Shown piece after piece: positions 1 to 12,640 of a stretch of DNA of 64,000 bases. Numbering within the stretch: the first letter of the stretch is position 1; every line of letters starts with the position of its first letter. Origin of the DNA: Ixodes scapularis (lineage: Eukaryota; Arthropoda; Arachnida; Ixodida; Ixodidae); the NCBI RefSeq assembly GCF_016920785.2, contig NW_024609835.1, positions 87,144,243-87,208,242 on the forward strand, written 5' to 3'. The notes below the pieces were generated by a model. The model saw nothing but the letters and a program-made list of their open reading frames with translations, made no database searches and was not told the DNA's origin. Both the position numbers and the translations under genes were made by a program.

Positions 1-99
1 ATAAGTCGCGAAATTGCCTTCTTGTCTCTTCCGGCAAGCAGAACTTCTTAAGCTGAAACTCTTTCTGCCGACATGTTTCGACCTTACGACTGTCTATAG

Positions 100-442
100 C
101 AGGGGTTGCCAAGCTGCGGCTCTTCGCGTGTTAAAGTGCGGCTCGTGGCTCCCTCCACCCCCCCCCCCCCCCCCCACCCACTCCCCCGCCTCCCTCCCGG
201 TCACAGGAGCACCTCCCCAAAAAGAGAAATGGAACGCGTTTTAAATCGAAAGACAGGTTGCGGTGTCGTAGTTTTGTGCTGCTGTTATCTTACATACAGA
301 TGGAGTGCATTTGACTCGAACATATTCAAAGTAGTTCGAGTTTCGCTTATTGCTCTGGATATAACTTTGCTCCCCCCGCGGCTCTTGGACGTTTCGTGGT
401 TTTGTTTGCGGCTCTAAGGTCGAGTCAGCCTGGCCACCCCTG
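100..442. mobile_element. hAT-like MITE with perfect 8-bp target duplication
   Basis: The element starts CAGGGGTTGCCAAGC and ends GCCTGGCCACCCCTG, imperfect terminal inverted repeats of the CAGGGGT type used by hAT transposons. It is flanked on both sides by the same 8 bases, GTCTATAG (92-99 and 443-450), which is the hAT target-duplication length. It has no transposase; a C-rich tract lies inside at about 153-175. The perfect duplication suggests a fairly young insertion. Confidence 0.85.
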
Positions 443-499
443 GTCTATAGCTTTGAAAAGAGATATTTATATACGCCAACTTTCCCACATACTATATAC

Positions 500-1305
500 C
501 AGCGGTCTCAAACAGGCGACCCGCGGGCCGCATGCCGCCCGCGACTCGCTGGAACGCGGCCCGCAGGTAACCGGCTTCCCGTCCCGGTTCCCATGCGCTA
601 GAAATGGCATGCGCCATAGTGATCCCATCTCGCCAATTCATTTCCGTTCGAAAAGTAGCTGTGCTCTTTTAACATATTCACATAGTTTATACTTATCTGT
701 GCTCATTTCCCCTTTGTTTCGCTTTATTTCTTTTTTTTTTTTTTTTTGCTTCCCAGCTTTTTGTAATGTACAACAATTACGCTACTGCTGCAACCGCGAA
801 CTATTCGTTTCAGGATACATCTCGGCTGCGCAAACCCTTGATCAGCAAGAGTCGCTGCCTAAGATAAAGCTACGAGGAGGGGAATAGAGCCTTCAAAGTA
901 TTTGTTCAGAGTATTGTAATAAAAATCGTCAGGAAAGCAAGAACTGTCAAATTAACTGATTGATTTTTTAGAGACATGTTAAACTTGGTTAATTTCCGAG
1001 TGAATTAAGCAACGAAAACGACAGTGCAATTTCTCTCTTATCCCATTAAAAATGCTAGCAAGTTGGCGGGGCGGTGTCAATTTAATTCTGATATCACATG
1101 ACGTGAGGCCCAAAGTAGTCATATAAACCAATCAAATCTAAAAATGTCACTGACAAAACTGTGAGTTACAACAAGCATAGAGGACGATGTCTTTTCTTTT
1201 TAAAATCGTCTGACTCCCCCTCCCTCCCCCTGGTGTTGCGTTGGCCCTCGACTTTTCCGGTATGGGATATTTGGCCCCCAGCCTGAAATGAGTTTGAGAC
1301 CACTG
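500..1305. mobile_element. hAT-like MITE, GCGGCCCGCGGGCC family
   Basis: Left end CAGCGGTCTCAAAC and right end GTTTGAGACCACTG are inverted repeats. Flanking 8-mers CTATATAC (492-499) and GTATATAC (1306-1313) match at 7 of 8 bases. The left subterminal region is a GC palindrome cluster (GCGGCCCGC words). A diverged second copy lies at 50322-51515. No coding capacity is visible; the open frames across it are interrupted and match nothing I recognise. Confidence 0.8.
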
Positions 1306-3299
1306 GTATATACGTGCAACACCGGACGTCGTAGGCGACCGAGAAAACGCGGGCTAGAGGGCGAGGGCAGGCCAGCGACTGCACACGTATTTTTCATTCT
1401 TCTGAGTCACGTGATATGCGCGGCGAGTGCAAGGAGCGTGCAGCCTTGTGTGATTTTTCGCGGAAGGCCCATTAAAACCAAAATAGTGCAAAAGGTCTCT
1501 GGTTTGTTTTTCTTACGTACAATTCGAATGTTTTAGCAATTTTCACGATCTGTGAAACAAACGTCGAGAATTCAAAAACAAAAAAGATTGGAATACTTCG
1601 CTAGCATCGGGTGAAGCGTTACCAGGCGAATGACATTTTTTTTTTTTTTCATCGAGGTTCGCTGGTATTCTGTAACCACTATCTTATGAACTGCTGTATA
1701 AAAATCTGACCTAGTCTGCGCCTTGTTCTTTGCCCTTTCAGCTAAGAGGTTTTGCGTAATTTACTTCGCACTACTACCGACAACGCAGCATACACACACA
1801 CACAAAAAAAAAGATGCGGCAAAATAGGATCGGACAACATACTACTGCGTTACAACTGCCCAGCAACACAATATCACGCGTCCAAATAGGACCCGCCGAA
1901 ATAGCAAAGAGGCGAGGCTGCATGGCGATGAAGCGAGTAGACGGCGAGTGGATATGTTTTAATGAAAGCGCGGGTGATTTCAGAAAAAGTGGCCGGTAGA
2001 CATCGTAACTTTAATTTACGTTCATACGTCGGTGCCTGATGTCTATAAAACGTCAATCCACGATTCGTTTATCAATCTTTTCTACGCAAAACTGCCAAAA
2101 ATCTCAAATGCAATAATTAATTTTTCAGACGATGAAAAGGTGCACTGCCGAATTTACGCGCACCGTCGTACGGGTCAATTTGGATGATGGAAGAGTTAAG
2201 CGATATTATGAGGAAGAGTTTATGAAGCATCGGAAAATAAGTATTTTAGTGCGCACTAATATATATCTCGTTTGTTTCTTTTCATTTGTATTCTTTTTTT
2301 TTTTTTCAAGATATGTCGTATCTAGTATTTAATTGTCACAATTTGATCGAATATTCTAACGATAAATTAAAACAACATTATGTAGAGCTCAAATATTATT
2401 GATAAGGTTGTCAACATGTTGACAGGCAAACACAAAGTCAACTGCCAACAGAAAACATAACTAACGCCGATCGGAAATAATTTCATATCTTTTAAAGCGT
2501 GTTAGCTGTTCTCTTACATATGTGAGCTCATTTTTAATATCAAGATATATGTTGCGTAATACGAGTAAAGGAGTGTCGCGCAGAGTGGGCGAAATAGGGG
2601 CTTGCGCAGGGTCGAAATCGCGAGCTGATTTGTCGATGGCACAAACACATTCGGCACGAGGACCTTAAAAATGCCTGTGGAACAGGGCTACAAACACGCT
2701 TTTATATAAATGCGTCAGAGATGGCCTAAAATTATACTATGTTTGTTTTTCGCTTCTCTTTTTTTTAATTGTGATACATATTTTTAATGTTAAAGAATTC
2801 GTTCTTGTCTCCAATTTTAAGATATTTATAATAAAATAGGTGTCAAGGGACTGTATCTGTTGTCGCGTGCAAAACTGAGATTTTTTTCTTTCTTTGTGAG
2901 GAATAAATTTTTAAGCGTTAATTTAGTTGTGTTTTAAAATAGCTCGTGCGAAGATTTGGAATAAAGTTTTTTTTTTTTTTTTTTCGTATAACAGCATAAT
3001 TTTATCTAACCTAATTCAGGAGCAATTGCTCTTCAGCTTTAAAACTAAATGTATAAAAATTTGAGAGCAACTCACCTTTTGTTCACCTATCCGCGCGTCG
3101 AAATCACAGCATCCACTTCGATGACAAACAGCGAAACGAACAAACAATAAAAGACACCTCCGCCGTGTCCGCCGACGGGTCGAAACGGCGAGCAAATGGC
3201 GAACCAACTCAATCGGCCCCAGCACCGACCGGTCGCAGACGTCCGCGCAAACGACAAAATTAACAAAATAAAATAAGAAAAATCTAAACTTCACGCGGC
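1306..3299. other. AT-rich intergenic sequence
   Basis: I see no gene here. It contains several poly-T runs (about 1636, 2290, 2968), a short CA repeat near 1794 and no recognisable protein similarity. Small open frames have no start context or domain support. Confidence 0.5.
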
Positions 3300-4100
3300 T
3301 CCGTCAGAAACTCGCAGCTGAACGAGCGCCAACGAACCTCGTGGTGGTGGAAGGCTCAGAAACCGCAGGATCGAAGTCTCCCCGTGGAGCGCACAAAAGG
3401 CTCGAACCCCGGAACCGCTCTTCCCTACTCCCCACCCCTCTCTCCCTCCCCCGTGACGTCACGTCGACCAGTGACAGACCGAGTCCCTCGGCAGCTCGCT
3501 CGTCGATTGGCCGCCGCCGTCGGCCGACTCTTGCCGGGCACCTCCTCTCGCGAGAGTTGACGGGAGCTTTACCCGCCGCGCTCCCGAACGAGGACCCTGG
3601 GGACACGCGTCAAAAAGACCCGCCTCTCTAGACTCGTTTTTTTCCCTTTTTGTCGGCCGCGGTGTTCGGTTTCGGCCATTGCCGCTGGCTCTTTCGGCGC
3701 CTACGACTGACCTTGGGAGACAATCGCAGTCTCGGCATTTTCTCGGTAGGTAGGACGAACACGGCAAGGCAACCTGGGTGGGATGGTGCGCAGTAAATGC
3801 TCTTCTGTCGCCACGGGACGTGCTGTTTCCTGCGGTCGAGGCAAGACGCCACCGACACGGCGACGGCTCTGGGCACTCCTTGCGGAAATTGCTTTTGGAT
3901 CAAAGGGGCCTTTCCTCCTTTTGAAGGAGGGATAAGGGGGGATATGGAGACATGTGTTTGGTGTTTGAGGTGTGTCGAGACGAATATCCCCGCTGCTCAC
4001 TAATTAATCGCTTTTCTGCGGCGGCGCGTTTACGTTCGCCGCGGGAAAGATCTGGAAGGGTTTTTCAGGATCCTTTCCTGTTATTCTCGTAGTTTTTTCC
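3300..4100. promoter_or_regulatory. CpG-rich, promoter-like segment
   Basis: This segment is much richer in GC and CpG than its flanks. It contains a perfect CRE palindrome TGACGTCA (3454-3461), an inverted CCAAT box ATTGG (3506-3510) and many GCCG words. No exon was recognised on either side, so it could be an unattached promoter, a first exon of a gene outside the window, or just a GC-rich element. No TATA box or initiator stands out. Confidence 0.25.
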
Positions 4101-4321
4101 TGCCGGTAAAGTCTCGCCTTTCCTCAGCTATCAGCGAGTGAGCTGAACTTTCTTTGTTTTTTACTTAATTAGTTATTTTCGGGTCTCGTTCTATTCGATG
4201 GCAAATGGCACAAAATAAAGGCAGTAGATACCCTCTTTTTAGGGAGAGCATCCAAAAGCCTGTGTCAGGTCAAAATAACTGCCTTATTCTGTGCAGTATT
4301 TGTGTGAAGCTATAGCGAAAG

Positions 4322-4414
<93 letters not shown>

Positions 4415-4432
4415 GTGTGTGTGTGTGTGTGT
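4322..4432. repeat. (AT)n then (GT)n microsatellite
   Basis: A run of AT dinucleotides of roughly 85 bases passes into a short GT tract. Frames across it encode only Tyr-Ile or Thr-His repeats and are not genes. Confidence 0.95.
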
Positions 4433-5389
4433 GAGTAATATTCTCTTTTTATCACACTATTTGTAGTTACTCTTTTCTTTACCCAGTTTATCTTAACACA
4501 CACAAAAAAAAAAAACTCCAGCTTTTGTAATTAAAGCGCAACATATATAAAATAACGTTCAACTGATTACAAGTAATCAACAAACACTTTTTACAAGTTC
4601 ATTAAGCAACACTGGCGATCGCCATTTCTCGGGCATGAAGCGTGTGATTGGTTCCGAGTCAAAGCCGAACGCTGACGCAATACTCGTGCACAATACAGGC
4701 TCAGCCCCTACAATGGCAGACTCGAATAATTGGCGGGACAACTACTATATCCGTTTTTACCTCAAGAACCATAGTAAAAAAAAAAAAAGTTCGGCTGCTC
4801 GCGAAGCATTACTAATTTTCCCATTAATGTGGAAGATTAAGGCACATGTTGGTGAATTTTACATTAGATACATGTTGTCCTATCAAGACGTACACGTTCG
4901 AAACGCCAAAAGCATCGCCTTTTCCTCCGACAACCAAACCTCGTAAGAACTACTTTCTGACGCGTATCAACAATGCGCAAAACTCTTTTTTTATTATTAT
5001 TATTACTATCGAGGTGAAAACGGGTATAGGGGTTACTCCCTTTTGAAAATGGTATATTGATTTGCTTGCAACGAACTTGTTCGTCCGTAACGGACGAAAA
5101 AGTTCGCCCGGTTCAACGCGAGAAAAGCACGTATGGTTTTCAAGCTTTCCAAGAGTTCCCGTCCCGTGCTTAGACATTTCGGTGGATAAACTCTGTCCAG
5201 CAAATATGCGACGAACCAGCGGCAAACTTTGTTCGGCGTCACGTTCGTTCTGCGCGCAGCAACACGTGCACTGCTGTAGGGCGTACGCGGAGCGAATGGC
5301 GCCGGGCGATATTGGTCGCTTGTTCGCACGGAGTCCAACCTTTGGGAGCCGCTGTTTTGACGCATAAAAGCGAGCGCCAGAGGCGCTCG

Positions 5390-5690
5390 CTTTCTCACAC
5401 TTCTCATACATCACACCAACGACCACACTCAACCACACTGCTCATACATCACACCAACGACCACCACACAATCACACTGCTCATACATCATGCCAACGAC
5501 AGTCGCACACAGATTCGAACAGCGAGTCACAGCGATATCCGTGCTTGGAATGCCGCGTAGTAATGAGTTCCAAAAAAACAAAAAAAAAACATGGCACGCG
5601 ACATTCAAGTTACGGATGTTGCGGTGAGTCGTGTTTTCAGACTGCGCTTTGTAAGATGTATGAGGAGTGTGACCCCGGCTTTAGGCGTTC
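5390..5690. mobile_element. MITE with CATACATCA terminal inverted repeats
   Basis: The left side reads TCACACTTCTCATACATCAC and the right side GATGTATGAGGAGTGTGACC, so the ends are inverted repeats. The left part holds about three imperfect tandem units (5390-5515), each carrying CTCATACATCA. The interior, with a TGGAATGCC word and a GTTGCGGTGAGTCGTG stretch, recurs at 23897-24062 and partly at 51650-51790. No coding capacity. The exact ends are uncertain by a few bases. Confidence 0.6.
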
Positions 5691-7279
5691 CACGAGATTT
5701 CGATTCATGGTCACCTAAAAGGTGAACAAGGAGCCTCGTGCACTTTACGTGATTCCAAAGTGAAGCGATATGCTAGCTCACATTACATCGTCCTCGGCGC
5801 AAAAAAAAAAATCTATATATCTATATATATATATATATATATTATGGTGTGGTTTTTTATGCCCAGGGCAACGGAACGGGGTTTTGATAGGGTATACCAT
5901 CAACGATAACGCTACTCTTGAATCGGGTATTATACAAGTCCATGCCCAGGGCGACGGAACCGGAGATATTTATATGGTATATCATCTACGATGATACTGC
6001 TCATGGATGAGGTATCATACGAGTGTAAGCACGGCATTGGGTGAACGGGAAAAAAATCACGGGCTTACCGAGTCTCAACAGTTTGGAATGCCACTTGGTC
6101 GTAATGCTCGTGAACATACGTATATTTTTTTAAATACAAATATTGTGATGAGACTATATTTTATTTTTCTCTGGCTTTCACCCGAGGTTTCGTTCACACC
6201 CTTTGCGCTGACTCAAGGTTGAATTCAAAATTTGCACTTTTCCCATTTGGAGAGGAGAGGCGGAGTAAAAAGCAACTCGGGTGCTGCTTGATAAGTTTCT
6301 GGCTTTCCTACAGCAGCAGAGAAACAGCGTGTATATGCACAATATTCAAAATAGTAATAGACACACACAGAAGTACAAAGTAGTACGAAGGAGTAAATTA
6401 AAAGCAATCAATCAATTTAAATTTCGGCTATTCGCAAATAATACAATGCTCCCTTACAAATACTGGACGCCCGTTTTTCCTGGCTTCGCTCAAGATATTT
6501 ATATTCAATTCAGTTAAACGATTTAAAAAAAAAACGGGGTGCAGTACATCTAGACATCTGATTACCATAGTTAGTTCTGGAGTGCGGTGCTAACCACGTG
6601 TCGCGACAAGTATTATAAACGGCTTTCCTAAGTGTGTTTTTTTTTTTCTTTTTTACGCGTTTTTTGAAAGATTATTTTTTTAATCGAACTATTACTTCAG
6701 TGATAAGTGGACTGTTCAAACGCGACGAATTATTTATAAGAAGTATTTCCTCAGCTACACCATTCAAAATCAAAAGTTTCCGAGCCGAAAGAAACCAACT
6801 ATTTAAAACTATTTCAAACATACCCTGGTGTCACAAAACTTTAAATTTTGCACGAGGTTTTTTTATCAGTACCAAATTTACGGGTATTTTTGTTCGTAGA
6901 AGTTTAAATAAAGAAGTCGAAGGCCAGGAGCTTCCCTGCTCTCTTTAACGTAGTTCATGCGGTATAGTAGTGTCGCCGTGTAAACATGGGTGCACGATGC
7001 CCGTTAAAGACACCAGCTTTGCAGTCATACTTCAAAGTCTATATTGCTTTTCTAGAGCGCTGAACTAGAATAGCCAATTCTAATAGCATATCAACGTCTC
7101 AAAGTACATATAAGAGGTAAGCAAAGTAGTGCAAAGGAGTACACGCAAGATAATTTATCTAGCTCTTGAAGCACCGAGTGTGTTTCGTATGCATAAATAA
7201 TTACTAACACCGTACTCAAATTCTTAATCGCATCTTCGTTTGTTCTTCCGCCGTACTTACCTTTCACACTGCTCTAGTT
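5691..7279. other. intergenic sequence without recognised gene
   Basis: Apart from the duplication noted above, this is AT-rich DNA with short homopolymers. A 104-codon open frame at 6634-6948 has a biased composition (Phe, Lys, Asn) and no recognisable domain, so I do not call it. Confidence 0.4.
5857..6025. repeat. imperfect two-copy tandem duplication, about 83 bp
   Basis: Two adjacent units both start ATGCCCAGGGC and share GACGGAAC/CAACGGAAC, GGTATA and ATACAAG/ATACGAG landmarks. Their divergence indicates an old duplication. No gene is evident. Confidence 0.55.
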
Positions 7280-8004
7280 CAGGGGTCGGCAACCTTTTCG
7301 CTGCTGTGGGTCAAATCGAAGCGAGACGGCGACGGTCCGTGACGGTTGAAAATTGAGAGAAGGGGGAGATGGAGGGGGGGAGGGGGTGGTGTTGCCGATC
7401 AGCTTTTGAACAGAACGATATCACACAAGTGAACTGCCATGCCCTGCGGTGCACGCTGTATCCTGCGAGTCTCTTGGAGCCCAGGTTCCGTTTCCATCAT
7501 TTTCAAGGGCACACAGTTCTTATTCCAACATCTAAAGACCCATACAAACTGAAAGCCATCAGTTCAATTGCTCTTTGTAATGATGGCCTAAAAGATTTAT
7601 GCTGAAATTCTGACCAATCATTGGCCAGAAGCTTTATATAGCGAGCCTCTGTATGTGGCAGGGAGGTGATTTCCAACAGTTTATACGGGATACGATTGCC
7701 TTAATTACTGCTTGTTGATGCATCACTTTGGTGCACGACGACTGTGGATATTTGGTACATACAATGAATGCCCGTAGAAAACTAACCCCTTGACGTGCTG
7801 TTTCAGAACTAATACGTCCGATTACACAAGGTCTGCAACCAACAATATTTATTGCGACATTAGTCCTCGAAAGTATATGTGTGTGTGTCTATGTGATTGG
7901 AAGGGGGGGAGGGGGGGGGGTGCGTTTTAGTAGCGTGCCAGGGTCCGTATCATATGGCCTCGCAGGCCGGACCTGGCCCGCGGGCCGCCGGTTGCCGACC
8001 CCTG
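7280..8004. mobile_element. hAT-like MITE (CAGGGGTCGGCAACC ends)
   Basis: Perfect 15-base inverted termini: CAGGGGTCGGCAACC at the left and GGTTGCCGACCCCTG at the right. Flanking octamers CTCTAGTT (7272-7279) and CTTTAGTT (8005-8012) agree at 7 of 8 positions. The right subterminal region carries GGCCCGCGGGCC palindromes like those in the other hAT-like families here. No transposase remnant is recognised. Confidence 0.85.
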
Positions 8005-9006
8005 CTTTAGTTGATCGCTCAGACATAACTAGAGCGAAGTTCGGCTGATCAATCATGTGAACTATGCATATACTTCTCTCACCCTCCTCTCCAAATTCAT
8101 CAAAGCTACGAGCCTCCTGCCCCGTACCATGGAAGCATCCGCTTTGCCAGGGGAGTTACGTGATACATGCTTAGCACCGACCCGATATAGACAGCTCGAA
8201 GCTTTAACCTCAGATTACAAATTAAAAAAAACAACAAAAGATGTACGTTTTTGGGGACTTGACCCAGCTCCTCTCCATGCTTATTGGTTATGTCTCTTTC
8301 GTTTTATCTTGACGTGTTTTTCGTTTCGTTTGAAAGTTGCTTCACTAACCGCGCTCCTCGTAAATGAATCTTCGCCCGCCGGTCCCTGTTAGTGTACGTG
8401 ACGTCCTCCAGACGGTACGCGGCGTGCCCTTTCGTTCACCCCAGAAGGCAACCTTCGCCATTTTCTTTGGTCTCGGGAGTTATTTATGTCCCCAGAGAAA
8501 CAACCAGTTCAGGGTACCCCAGATTTGCAAAAAGAGGAGACCACATAGACTGCTCGGGTGGTCTGTCCTTCGCATTTCTTTAACTGCCTTGCTCCCCTCT
8601 CAATGTTTTCATTGTAGTTATTTTTTCCTCTTTCTTCTTGGACTTTGTCGCGTATGTAGGCTTCCTATTTCTTCTGCGTGGTGCGCGTTCTCTTCTGTGC
8701 CGACGCCGAAGCCTCGATTACGAGCCTGTAGCTGTTGCGGCATGCGTTGTCGACGCTCCCCCTCCCTCTCGTCCGGTCTCCCCGCGTAATTGGAGAAGGG
8801 GGCCACAGCTCCTTCGCACCACCGCTGTTTCTCTTCTCCGGAGTCTGTCTCGTTGTCTGTGGTCCCGGAAGGCACACCCCGAAGGGACGAACAAGAATGC
8901 GCTCGCATGTTTCTTCACCCGCGATCCTCTGGTGTCAATTTAAGTACACTTGACCAGAGCGGAAAGATGGTAAAGACCGATGGTTTTGCCAGGTCCCGCT
9001 CTAAAA

Positions 9007-9053
9007 CCCCCCCTCCCCCCTCCCCCCCCCGCCCCCCCCCCCCCCCCCCCCCC
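9007..9053. repeat. C-rich microsatellite
   Basis: Interrupted C homopolymer; the open frames across it give only polyproline and are artefacts of the tract. Confidence 0.9.
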
Positions 9054-9410
9054 TCTGCTTGCTTCGAACCCTCTACTTCTGGTGACGGCTGTTGAAGGGC
9101 GCGTGTTTTCTCAAAACATCCTTCGGCAAAAAGAGAAAAAGAAAAAAATAATTACTTTGAACAGCACGTAGATATAAAGACGGGGTTTAGCAAACTGAAG
9201 AGCAGCTAATGTCACTCCAGAAATTGATTTCGATAGTAGGGGTACATAGACAACGTCTTAAAGTTAAACCTTCTTGAGATTCCGTGCAGTCATGCCCCGG
9301 TGCAACAAATCTATTGAGCATTTATGTACCCGGGGAGGCAGCAGTGTCCCCGCATACACTGGAGCGCGATGTTGTGACGCCCCCCTCCTGTCGCAGTCGA
9401 TATTTCTTAA

Positions 9411-9940
9411 AGGGACACTGACAGGATATTTATGCTTGCGAAGATTTTTATTTGTGAATGACACATGAGAGCCCAACTAGCCCGAAATTCTTTTTCTCTT
9501 TGCCCGAAAACCGCCGATCGAGAACTGACTGGTTTGAGTCGCGCGCCCTCTCTTCTCCGTGGTCACGTGCCGTTTGCTATGGCTTAGACACAACCACCAA
9601 ATATAATCAAAGTCTAGGGTCATCGAAGGCACACACTCAATATTAAAATTGGAAAATAAATATGATACTTGTTTCTTGTGGCTTCTAAAAAACCGCAAAT
9701 ACATTGATCGAAGAAAAAAAGTTGCTCAGCCACGTGACTTCCGCCAACTCTCTCCTCCTCTATATTTCTTCTTCCTCCCCAGTCACGTTTCGGTTTCAAT
9801 TTCGAGCAGTGCCTTTTTTTTTTTTTAGATTATTAAAAGCATGCTTGACGTTGTAGCAAAATATTGATTGCGTAGTCTTCTGACACCAAAATAAATTTCC
9901 TGGCAAAAAATTAAACATTGTAGGTGGCGTAAGTGTCCCT
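9411..9940. mobile_element. TTAA-flanked MITE, AGGGACACT family (short copy)
   Basis: Starts AGGGACACTGACAGG and ends AAGTGTCCCT, flanked by TTAA on both sides (9407-9410 and 9941-9944). A TTAA target is typical of piggyBac-type elements, but no transposase is present, so superfamily assignment is inference. The same family gives much longer copies at 23522-26080 and 38875-40864. The three share the segment with TTTTTTGCCAGG and GTGTCAGAAGACTAC at one end and a CACAACCACCAAAT segment at the other. Confidence 0.8.
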
Positions 9941-10529
9941 TTAAGGAGCCTGGCGAACGAAGTTCTTGTCTCCAAGAACGAAGAACTTCGGAACACAAAG
10001 AAGACCAGTCTCCGGTGCTAATTTCCCGGCTCGAGGCACATCTTCGCGTTCTGTGTCAGGTTCCCACTGCTATAAAAGACTGCCCGGTCGTAACGAGACA
10101 CATACGGAGGAGCTTACAGAGGCCCTGAAAAATTAATATTTGTGCGCCAATATTTGTTGAGGAGCGAACCTCTCACTAGAATTCGGAAGTAATTTGTAAT
10201 TTGAGTGGAAGTTAGGTAGTGTACAAGCGCCGACGGCGACCCAGCTGGCGCGATGTGTTGTATCGTGTCGGTGCCAAAGCGGATTCAAATGGCAGCAAGG
10301 AGCTGTTGCGCATAAAGACCGCACATCACGAGCGACGCGGGCTCGCCAGTGCTATAAGTAGAACAGCTCGACACTCTTGGACAGACATTGGGGCTGCAGG
10401 TCGACATAAAGTCTTACCTATAGGGATGTTTTTTAGGGGCGAAGCTCCCTAGATCTAGCCACGTCCGTATGTCCGTCCGCCGTCGGGTGCACGTGCTCCT
10501 ACTCGTAAGCTCACGTGCTCGTGTAGGGA

Positions 10530-10855
10530 AAAAAAACAACAACCGCATCTCCACGTGGTGTATGATGTTGATTGGGGCGAAGTGCTGGTTACTCTGGTGG
10601 TGCTTGTCTGCGTAGACGGTGAGCCGCAGCATGCCGAGCCTTTCGTTCGTTTTCATCCATGTCAGAAAAAGAATGTGTGGTATGGAACGTATACGCATTT
10701 GAGCATTTGACCGCAGCGTGACATGGATGAAAACGAACGAAAGCTCGGCATGCTGCGGCTCGGCGTCTACGCAGACAAGCACCACCAGAGTACAGTGTTC
10801 CAGAGCTCCGCCTCAATCAACATCATTCACCACGTCGAGATGCGGTTGTTTTTTT
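10530..10855. repeat. long foldback, arms of about 130 bp
   Basis: The left arm (about 10530-10665) and right arm (about 10718-10855) are near-perfect reverse complements. Examples are GGTGGTGCTTGTCTGCGTAG against CTACGCAGACAAGCACCACC, and CATGCCGAGC against GCTCGGCATG. A loop of about 50 bases separates them. No coding function is seen. Confidence 0.8.
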
Positions 10856-12536
10856 AGGTCAACCATCTAAAAAACTATCTTCTACGTTTCATTTTTTTTT
10901 TTTCTCTCGATCATTTGCTGTGATAAAGGCAGCGGCAGGCCGCTGGGCGGCACCGCCACCCCGCGTCCCTAAAGCACCTTGATAAAAGCGTTTTTTATAA
11001 CTACCGCCAACCATTGTTGTGGAAGCGTGCAAGACACCGGCGAGCGGGTGCTCCGCCATTCACCTCCAACGTCCGCTCATTTTAGTGTTTTAGTGCTGCG
11101 CCGCCATTTGTTTCCAATGGGCCCTCGAGACACGGGCATCGCGCACAGGCGCATTTTACGCTACTTGAAAGACAAACGCTAACACATCGAAGGGCTTTAG
11201 GCGTCCCATGGAATGTCAAGGAGCCAGATTGGCCTCCGTTTTGTGGCTGGCTCTCGCGTTTTCGAGATCGCGTGCGCACCTCCGCCGGGTGTATCGTGCT
11301 TTTGTCGTCTCCTCTTCCTTAGTTTCTTCCATTTAGGCTCTCATCTATCGTATATATCAGCGTCGAAACCACACTCAATGCTAGAAAGTAGGTGTCCATG
11401 ATGACCTGGTGATCAGCTTGAATGTGATCATCCTGGCCATGCTCGTTGACCTTGCGACGTCGCCGCGCTCTGAAGGGAAGGAGGCACAGGTTTTGTGTCC
11501 GGCGGAGTTGGTGCTGCCGAAGAGAGGAAAAAGGAAACAAACGCTACGGTCCTTTGCAACGTGAAAGACGCGCGGAAAAGCGGCTAACGCGTTGCCGTGG
11601 CATCGCTACGTCACTATTTACGCCTCTTCTCATTGGCTACTTTCTTTTGACTCGACAAACGCGAGCCTTCAACTGCGCACGGGCAGGTTGTCTTGACGGC
11701 GCCCAACGGCGAGCCGCTGAAGGTGAAAACTGCATCCCGCGGCGGCCAGCGGCGCGCGGCAAGCATCCGCGACGCTAGTGCGGTTGGGCCTTAACCCGGA
11801 CGTGATGTGCAGAAGTTCGTCACTCCCACGTGAATTCGCTGTCGCACCAGCGCATTGGATTCGCGCCAGATGCAGCGTCGGAAACACGTGACTTTGTTCA
11901 CGGAGACGCAGTCAAGAAGCCGTTACAGCAACCTTACGATGGCCCAAAGTGTTATACACGGGGAACAACTTTCTGTGGCCATGAAGAGAAAGCCAGGGAG
12001 GGGAGAAGGCAGGCAGAGCTAACGGCTCTGCGTTATCACGCCAAGTAGTTTCGGACTTTTTTTGGTTTCGGTTTCACGGTGGGCTTTGGCGTGCCAGGCA
12101 CGCAGTTGCTACTGCTCGTATTTTCGTACAAGGATCGCGGTTGAGGGTGCTGAACCGCGATCACTGATCGTACATGTATATCCGCGTCTCTTTACCAACA
12201 TTTCACCCGTCTTTAAACACAGACCAACGGTTTGGCTCAAGCTCCCGGACCGACCTACAAAGTAAATTACACCTTGGTCGATCCCCCGGAATTTCATTTG
12301 TCTTGCGACCGACACAAATATGCAGCGTCGATTTAAGAAATGCCGGCAATTTTATCAGCGCTACAGTTTTTTGAGGTCATTGACACGTAAACTCTTCTGG
12401 TGCTGAAAAATCATAGCGCGCCGCAATACACTAAAACAGAAGCGTGCACACGCCAAGGCGCGAACTGAAATTCTATTTGGATGGCGTTGAGTTACCGCTG
12501 GGGTTGGTGTCGCACCACAGCTCGAATCACGTATAG
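10856..12536. other. intergenic sequence, moderately GC-rich
   Basis: No gene recognised. The 110-codon open frame at 11446-11778 is rich in Arg and Ala, as expected of a GC-rich stretch read by chance, and shows no domain. Confidence 0.4.
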
Positions 12537-12640
12537 CAAAAGCTCGCGCTGAAGAACCCAGGGATCCTGGGCTCGATCCCCAGCCCTGTTACGTTAGCGC
12601 CTGTCCTGTCCACTTCTTCGTCTGTCCTCGTCCTATTGTA
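12537..12640 (+). mobile_element. tRNA-derived SINE fragment (Ruka-like)
   Basis: This carries the AGCTCGCGCTGAAGAACCCA stretch and the box-B-like GGGCTCGATCCCCAGCCC, both shared with the fuller SINE copies at 25634 and 50905. The box A head is missing. The following CCTGTCCTGTCCACTTCTTC differs from the other copies' bodies, so it may belong to another subfamily. Confidence 0.55.

Noticed and set aside
14..417. Two open frames with polyproline near the left edge
   Set aside because: They arise from the C-tract inside a hAT MITE and have no other support.
4270..4503. Open frame of Tyr-Ile repeats
   Set aside because: It is the translation of an AT microsatellite. The same applies at 18396-18639.
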